Notes under the pieces: model-generated | What the model was told of the DNA's origin: nothing | Seen by the model: only the letters and a program-made list of their open reading frames with translations | Database searches by the model: none | Position numbers and translations under genes: made by a program | Source: Sipunculus nudus | Lineage: Eukaryota; Annelida; Sipuncula; Golfingiida; Sipunculidae | Reading direction: 5' to 3' | NCBI GenBank assembly: GCA_026874595.1 | Contig: CM049310.1 | Span: 51,598,558 to 51,662,557 of the forward strand | Length of the DNA stretch: 64,000 nt | Part shown: positions 57,179-64,000 of the stretch, piece by piece | How positions within the stretch are numbered: position 1 is the first letter of the stretch | Layout: each line of letters begins with the position of its first letter

Positions 57179-58500
57179 AGACGCCTATAGGGCGAACGCT
57201 TGCCGGAAGGGGATATGCGGACATGAAGAGGTTAAAGGGACTTAGTCTTTAAGGTGGAAGTCATCCAATCTTCTTATGGAAAACAAGTGGTTGCGGCAAT
57301 AATTGAAAAAGGAGTGAGATGGCTATGTATATTTTTGACAAAGATTATAGGGAAAAAACGATTACGAGGTTTTTCAATGACCTTGACCATTGATCGTTTT
57401 AAATAATACACCTACAGCTTCAAGAATACGTTCCGATATACAACATATGTAAGTTACAAAGTGATTACTGTTAAACTGTGCCCTATAGAATGCTTAATGT
57501 AAGACGAAGAACTTGTAAGACGAAGAACTAGCAAGAAGGCAAACTTGAAGACAAACAGACAGACATACTGACAAAGTGACACATCTGAGATAACAGATGA
57601 CTAGATAATCTTATGCCGAAGGTTTAGAAGAACAGAATGAGATTTAGTTTATGTAGGTAAAATTTATAGTATTGGAGATATGGTAAAAAAATATATGTTG
57701 TGGTGTTAATATTGCAGCGCCTCCTATCGGCCATTTTCTAAAACGAAAAAAAAACAATTTCGAGATTTTGCGAGACTTGTAATAAACTCTTTTAGTTCTA
57801 ATTTAAATCTACCCAATCCAAAAGCTAGATCTCTGTAGCTTTAAAACTGACAAAGTAAGAAATATAAATCCCTTAATTTTCGAATATCATGAGATTTTCC
57901 CAAAAATAAGTCGCCATGGTAACGGCAGATTCGGGTCATCTACATATTAGAAAAAAAAGCCATGGAATCACAAACAAAATGAGGTGTGGTTAAGGTTGAT
58001 ATGACCACTTTTGACAGAGATATGAGGAAATAACAAGTTAAAGGTTTTTTGATGACCTTTGGCCTTGACCTTTGACCGATTTTTACCAAAATGCAAAATA
58101 TGCCATATGTTAAATACTTAACTGATAGATTTCAAAAGCTATTGCTTGAAAATTGTGACCTGTAGTGTGTTATAGGTCAGACAGATCAACAAGGCTATTG
58201 ACGAAATTAACAACAACTGACAAACAGACAGGTATTCTGATATAAGTGACGCAAGGTCAACGAAGGTTGATCATACCATGATATGGGGAATAGCAAGACG
58301 AACAAAATGAGGTAAAAATGAGGTTGATGCGACAATTTTTTCAAATTATGACAAATTATGAGGAAATAAGGTTTCGTGGTTTTTTGATAGCCTTGTTCTG
58401 GACCTTTTACCTATTTTGACCAAAAACAATAGGGCACCTAGAATTTTGGTTGTCCATCATCCCTGAAACTTTCAAGGTGAAATTGTGGCCAGGAGAGTAA
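57179..58500. repeat. Degenerate repeats, no gene
   Basis: Three diverged blocks near 57330, 57990 and 58340 share TATGAGGAAATAA, GGTTTTTTGATGACCTT and TTGACCTTTGACC-like words. No exon recognised. Confidence 0.45.
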
Positions 58501-58666
58501 GCCTTATAAATCACTAATACTCTGCTAGTTTCATATCATTTACAGAAGCAGGTATTCCATCTTTCAAATGTTTGTTAGGTTTTGAATTTCTTTTGTCGAG
58601 ACTTTGATTTATGTCAATAAAATAAAAAAATTTCACAGATCTTGGTTCCGATATGTATCTTCTTTC

Positions 58667-58720
<54 letters not shown>

Positions 58721-58964
58721 AGATTGTCCAGTAGATTCATTACAGGAATATATTGGGGGAAAGGTGCAAAACGTAGTAATGGACAGGCGTGGTTAATCGA
58801 TTCCCCCGCTCTGTGGATGCAAAGTTACTCCTCAATGCCACCATGGGTGGTTATAGGACTGCCCAAATACCAGGAGAGGAGGAATTGTATATTCCACTAT
58901 ACTTGAGCCATTAATATAGTATCATTCACTTAATATGAACGAGGTTAAAAATTCAAATGCGTGC
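58501..58964 (-). repeat. 3' flank of gene D, third copy of the family flank
   Basis: Matches 8635-9050: CTGCTAGTTTCAT.TCATTT..AGAAGCAG, CTCTCT run (58666-58718), GATTGTCC.GTAGATT.ATTACAGGAATAT, AACGAGGTT.AAA.ATCAAATGCGTG.TTTATT. Confidence 0.65.
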
Positions 58965-58970
58965 TTTATT
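58965..58970 (-). terminator. Poly(A) signal of gene D
   Basis: AATAAA on the minus strand, 41 bases after the stop codon. Confidence 0.6.
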
Positions 58971-59010
58971 TCAAATAATACTTTGGCCCCACCCAGGCTT
59001 GCAGAAAGTC

Positions 59011-59105
59011 TCAGCGGAAGTTCTCAACTTCCTTGAAGATGTCGTCGATGTTCTCTCCTTCCATCTCCTCCAGCACTGGGTGCTTGTCCAGGATCTTGTG
59101 CACTT
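59011..59105 (-). CDS. Gene D exon 9 equivalent (C-terminus)
   Basis: 95 nt; EVHKILDKHPVLEEMEG, ENIDDIFKEVENFR and TGA. Confidence 0.8.
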
Positions 59106-60963
59106 CTGCAAATAGTAAGTCATGTTATATAGTTCATTGCAAAGTCCCATTTAATGTCAGTACAAAAGTCCGGAAAAATGTAAGCTACATTTATTTTGTC
59201 TCATTCATGTTTTTGACCACACGTGAAGTCAGGTGTACCCCGGAACGGTGTCCATTTACATGGTTATACCAAAATTTGTTCTTGAAAAGAGTTTTATACC
59301 CCATGATTAAAAATCTCCATCACTCCCTGTAACTCCTGCATATGTCCAAAAAATTTCGAGGTTAATAATACATTTATATTTGCACAAACAAATTTCTGGC
59401 CCGCATATTTTATATGTATCGATCTTCCTTGCAACCTTTTCTTGTCCCCTGACTGCTATTTCGTAAGGTTTTATAGATATCCATAGATTAGAACGAAATC
59501 TCCAGAACGAAGGGTATTCCAGACAAATGACACTGGGCGAGTTCCTGTAACCAAGATTTGTGTGCTTACGTTTGGTTTTATTCTAAAATCTATAACTACG
59601 AGAGACGGCACGTGTAACCTGTTATAAGTTTCACCTTCTTAAACTACTGATACGGATTTCACACTCTTTTAAATATATGAATGAAATAATTTCCTAAGCT
59701 ACATTATGTTCCAAACATGAATCAGATCCATGATTATTCTTATGTTAATTTGGATCACAGAAACACTCTTATCGTAATTAGAATGAATAGAGAATCATAT
59801 TTATCTAATCTATGATGTTCAGGTGCATAATGTAGGAATGTATAACTTTATATTATTACTTTTGACATAGAATGATGTTACATTATGTTCAAAATAAAGG
59901 TTAGGTACATGCCTTTTCTAACTTCTAATACTTCTTTGTCGTCCATGTCGTGCAGGGCTTCTAGCAGTTGCGAGTAGTCATCCAACGATCTTTTGGCCAG
60001 ACCCAAAGTTTTCTTAAGGTAATCCACAAGACTGGATACCATGGCTGATATGGACCTGTTATTAAAATTGACATCTCTATTTAAAATTAGCTTTTATCTC
60101 ACCAAATATGGAAGACATTGACATAGACCTCCGTGTGAAAAACTTCGTACCAACGGTTTTACAGACATATTGACCCCCACATGTTCTTTATGTGCATTAG
60201 GCTGCGGTGGTTTACACCATTAAGCATTAACGATAAATCAATACCGCAATCTCGTCTAAATTATTCAAAATTTATTCATTAGCGGTTACGCTGGTGTCTA
60301 TTTGTTTTCTTTCTCACACTTTATAGGATTGCGCTGAAAATTCTAAACCGAACAGGATTAATTTTACATGGGCCTAAAAAAGCTGCTCCGGATGAAGAGA
60401 CGAATCTACAGAAATAATTATAAAAATTGTAATATAGATTAGTGTGAAAAACAAGTATTCTATTAGATACTGAAGACCGCTTTGTTATCATTAAAGTATA
60501 GTAAAAGAAATACGTTTGATCAGGGAGGGTTAAGATAGCGTTAAATTATATAGCCTAATGTCCTTACTGCAATTTGACTTCAAAGTCAAATGTTGTGGGC
60601 GAACGTCGAAGGAAACTGACAGTGATGCTTGCATCAAAGTGTCCTTTCGTAGCCATACCCAGTTTTACATCAAAGTAGATTCTTCTGATGTCAACTAAAC
60701 CGTCAAGACCAAGGGACGCGATCTTCTGCGAAATCATGGTTCCGAAGCGATTGGCCAGTTTCACTCCTTCCAAGACACCATTTGCGGCGTCTAAAGATTT
60801 CCTTCAACATGCGACCAAATACACGATGCATAACATGTCCAATTGTGGTGCGTATTCAGAAACGTATAAAAATTTGAAACTGTGCAGCTATTGCTAAATC
60901 TACGTTTCCAACATTTATATTTTCACCACTTCAGTTAAGTGATGCAAAATGTATATTCTGGAG

Positions 60964-61001
<38 letters not shown>

Positions 61002-62504
61002 TACATTATTTCATTTAATTAGTATAAGTTACCAAGTGAACCGAATACGGTATGCTTACATCAGCCAACTTAATTTGTTTATGATCGAAAACTGTCCTTT
61101 TTGTTTGAGATATTGCCGAAATATTTTGTCGGTCCACTTGGCTACCGGACCATTTTGTATCGGTCCAGAGATCCTTAACCAATCTGTATAGGACTGTGTC
61201 ATCTTGTTGAATCATCCGATTCAAGAAAATCTATGCATATAAATATTATATCTAAACTGGTATTACTTTTTCATTTTATTCTTAACGAATGATTTCTATT
61301 GCATTTAATATTTTAAAAGGCCAAAAAGGGGCAGCAACGTCTATATATGAGTAAATCTTCTACATTTTGGGATACACATTCTGAATTATAATGGAAATGC
61401 ATGATTATTTAACTCAATGTTGTAAAACTATATAAATTGGGTAGTGCCATGATAATAAATTAAGATACATCTAGTTTTAATAGTGTATTAAATGCATATT
61501 TTATTTCACCAACCTGGACTTGTCCACGACGAACTTAGCAGCAGAGAGAGCGGCATTAGCATGGTCCAAAGTTACTTTGGACTTATCCACCACCACCTGT
61601 GCTGCCTGGAGGATAGCAACTGCTGCATCGAGGAAACCTTTACTATTATCAACCACCTTTTGAGCAACAGTCAAAGCCGTATTTGCCGCATGAAGGGTAA
61701 TCTTACTGGCTTCCACGATCGCCTGCAGACCCTAGATGAGTTAATACGGAAAGTGATTTTGCATTATTATATGAATATATTGACTTTAAGACGAGCTTTG
61801 AAGAAGAATCCTCTAAGCTTCAGCCTGTTACGTTCTGCCTTGTGCTGCCAATCACTGGATACACTAGCTACAGGATGTACCGCTTGACCCCCAGTGTGCA
61901 AACGCTACGGGGGAGTACGATGAGAATTCACCTAACGGATCGTTGGACAGTGCCGTTCGAATAAATTCTGGCACATATTCCTTGGGTAGCGTGAAGACCT
62001 CAAATACACCCTATAAAATTATCAAATACCGGTAATCATATTGCATTTGGACCAACATAACTGCCGAAAGAACAGTATGTCCTAATGCATGGGCATTCTG
62101 CAGAGGTCCCTGCGGAGAAGATTTTTGCTAGTATATTTTATGCAGATTAATGATTAATAAAGTTTATAGTATTTACATACGTCAAGGAGGACCAACAGAA
62201 TTCGCTTAGTTTTAAGGATTCTAATTCATATTTACAAGCTTTTATTGATTAGCGATCCGGCAAACAAAAGGCTAAAACACTTACTGTATTACCATATCCA
62301 CATAATATGAAGGTCTTAATAAAATTGTTTAGATTACGTATGAACAGCTGGGTATTGACAGTACCACAGACCGTGTGTGTTTGTTTGTGTGTGTTTGCGG
62401 GTGTCCATTGTTATAAAAGATTTCTCACCTTCAATCCGGCAAGGCACAATTGTCTTGCGACCCATATGGGTGCGCACTTGATTTCACCTGGAAGACGTGA
62501 AATA

Positions 62505-62535
<31 letters not shown>

Positions 62536-63673
62536 TAGGGTCTCGTAATCAATTTGACTCTCAAGACTAAAGAAACCCCTGATCGATAACAATTCAATTT
62601 TGTGTCATTCTCCTTGACGGCTTACTTTTCTGTTTTTGCTGGAGTCACAAAAGATGGACTTTTTCCAATCTCTTTTATTTTCTAAAACGTCTTGTGTTAA
62701 GTATTTCATTCTATTTAATCGCACATTTCTTTTTTCATTCTGACGTTTGATAAATATCTGAGTGGTATTGCGCAATTACTGATGACTGAAACTTACCAGA
62801 TTTTTCAGGGATTATAAAACGACGTACCTGCAGGTTTTATATAGTTGAGAAGGCAATGATCTTTTGGGTAGGACCATACTTTTTTGGAGCTAGACATTGT
62901 TTTTTAGGGTTATAGTTAATCATAAACTATACCAGTCTGTTGCAAACAGTCCCGCTCTGAAGTTACTTGTACACATCCAGCCAAAAAGTATAGTTAAAGG
63001 TACTGTATGACCTTTGAGCAGGTTTACCGATGGCCGTGATTATGAAATTTGCCTTAGGCATTATACTTGCTAATCAAGGCGCTAGCCCATATATAGGGGT
63101 AAACTAAAGAATAGCAGTCATTTAGACATAAACATGAATATCTGATAATACATTTAAGGTCGTGTTGATGATAGAAACTTCAACTGCTGGTTCTGTTTGG
63201 TCTTCTTTTTCTCAACGAAATGAGTTAGCCGCTCGGATATGGCAAAATTCCAATGAATGTGGATTCGAATTCATTAACACGCATAAACGTGAGACATAGC
63301 CCGTAATTGCTAAGGCGTTAATATATATAAATATGATGGACGTCAAAATGGTTTTTCGAATATTCAACTAAAAGTTTTGTTCTGTACTATGACTGAGTCG
63401 GGCTCTGACTGTAACATATGTAAGAAATGTTACTCGTGACCATGACAAGTGAAGGGCATGAGATCTATTGTTTTTCCTAGCCCTTCAAAAATATAAAACT
63501 AATACCCTCAAATAGGCTTAATTTCCTTCATGCAACAAATAGTTGCCACAGACCTTTCCTTACGGCATCAGACTTACGTCCAAACTCGTTGGGATTCCAT
63601 CCTCTCCTTACACGTTTTTTAAGGAAAAACTGCTGCGCCTGACTGTCATCCATAAAGGCATTGGCATCTCTTC
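59011..63673 (-). CDS. Gene D, 3' part: six exons of a paralogue of gene B
   Basis: Exons equivalent to B exons 4-9 lie in order with the same phases (845 nt within the window). Five of six have exactly the B length; exon 4 is 36 nt shorter. All splice sites are canonical except the GC donor after exon 8, shared with B. No stop or frameshift interrupts the exons, and substitutions are largely conservative, so this copy looks functional. The signal peptide and large beta-rich exon should lie beyond 64000. Confidence 0.75.
59913..60055 (-). CDS. Gene D exon 8 equivalent, GC donor
   Basis: 143 nt as in B. Encodes SISAMVSSLVDYLKKTLGL, AKRSLDDYSQLLEALHDMD and VLEVRK. Donor AGAAAAG|GCATGT. Confidence 0.8.
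60568..60801 (-). CDS. Gene D exon 7 equivalent
   Basis: 234 nt as in B. KLANRFGTMISQKIASLGL and HFDASITVSFLRRSPTTF are nearly unchanged from B. Donor GTAAGG, which also contains an in-frame TAA if read through. Confidence 0.8.
61514..61731 (-). CDS. Gene D exon 6 equivalent: helical repeats
   Basis: 218 nt as in B, with the 21-residue units (VVDNSKGFLDAAVAILQAAQ, VVDKSKVTLDHANAALSAAK). Acceptor CATCTAG, donor GTTGGT as in B. Confidence 0.8.
62429..62487 (-). CDS. Gene D exon 5 equivalent
   Basis: 59 nt, acceptor TCTTCCAG, donor GTGAGA. Encodes EIKCAPIWVARQLCLAGLK, with the two Cys and WVARQ conserved. Confidence 0.75.
63578..63673 (-). CDS. Gene D exon 4 equivalent
   Basis: 96 nt, acceptor TTTGCAG, donor GTAAGT. 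Encodes RRDANAFMDDSQAQQFF, then LKKRVRR followed by GWNPNEFG. The RVRR furin-type site stands where B has RAKR. Confidence 0.75.
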
Positions 63674-64000
63674 CTGCAAAGTGTCGGTATACGATTATTT
63701 TTAAAGTCTATATCAGGGCATATTACTTTCCAAATCTAGTTGACGATGCATGTATTATGCTAAGAATCCGGTAACATACACACACTGTGTGAATGTCATG
63801 ATAATTTAACTGAAACAAATAGTAAACGCATATATAGGCAGTGTGGGCCATAAAATGATCCTCTAATTTTCAACCCAACATACAAGCGGGCCAAATAATA
63901 AAGGCCCATCTCATCGTTGCACAAGTTAACATTTATACACGAATCAAGCAAAATATAGCAAAACAAGAAAAATAAGTACACAAGTAATACTAGATATAAC
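63674..64000 (-). other. Gene D intron running off the right edge
   Basis: No exon recognised; the large exon 3 equivalent is expected further right. Confidence 0.5.

Larger units (their letters stand above)
59106..63577 (-). other. Introns of gene D
   Basis: Introns at 59106-59912, 60056-60567, 60802-61513 (with (TA)n at 60966-61000), 61732-62428 and 62488-63577 (with an AAT repeat at 62502-62537). They are shorter than or similar to those of B and contain no recognised mobile element. The plus-strand frame at 61492-61887 is an antisense shadow of exon 6. Confidence 0.6.

Overview
The window looks like AT-rich, repeat-dense animal DNA, most likely from a mollusc. It has long introns with canonical splice sites, many (TA)n and (CT)n microsatellites, tRNA-like SINEs, MITEs, LINE fragments and an LTR retrotransposon. 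Several short repeats (a CCGCCGTAG...CGTCCGTCCGTCCG block; a GAGCGTCATG...CCATGGG block) are of a kind I associate with mollusc genomes. The phylum is inference; I cannot name a species.

The main non-transposon content is a family of related genes that I do not recognise. Copy B (minus strand, 27399 to 9107) can be assembled completely: nine coding exons with matching phases give an open frame of 4308 nt (1435 residues plus stop). It encodes a secreted protein: an N-terminal signal sequence, about 975 residues of beta-rich sequence in one 3306-nt exon, a helical tail of 21-residue repeats, a small exon with furin-type sites, a second exon of 21-residue repeats, one further short beta-rich exon and two C-terminal exons. 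Copy D (minus, from the right edge to 59011) has the last six exons, with exon lengths identical to B except one. Copy A (minus, left edge) shows only its promoter and first exon. Copy C (plus, 33.7-38.0 kb) keeps a promoter, first exon and last exon, and appears to have lost the middle. Promoters of A, B and C share a TATA box and an upstream TATAGCG block. B and C are head-to-head arms of an inverted duplication.

Layout: 0-9 kb, promoter of A, tandem repeats, a SINE, a gag-like fragment and the 3' flank of B. 9-27.4 kb, gene B, whose first intron (6.5 kb) holds MITEs, two AAGAACC-type elements and a LINE fragment. 27.4-33.8 kb, inverted duplication with two tandem arrays between its arms. 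33.8-38.2 kb, gutted copy C with hAT-like and pogo-like elements. 38.2-44.2 kb, SINEs, tandem repeats and relict promoter-upstream blocks. 44.2-48.6 kb, a second copy of the 3' flank of B with insertions. 49.7-57.2 kb, a LINE split by a 6.7-kb Ty3/gypsy-type LTR element whose pol order is integrase before reverse transcriptase (Gmr1-like), with intact pol, damaged gag and near-identical LTRs. 57.2-64 kb, gene D.

All exon calls rest on splice-site reading, phase agreement and conservation between B and D; no transcript or database evidence was available.
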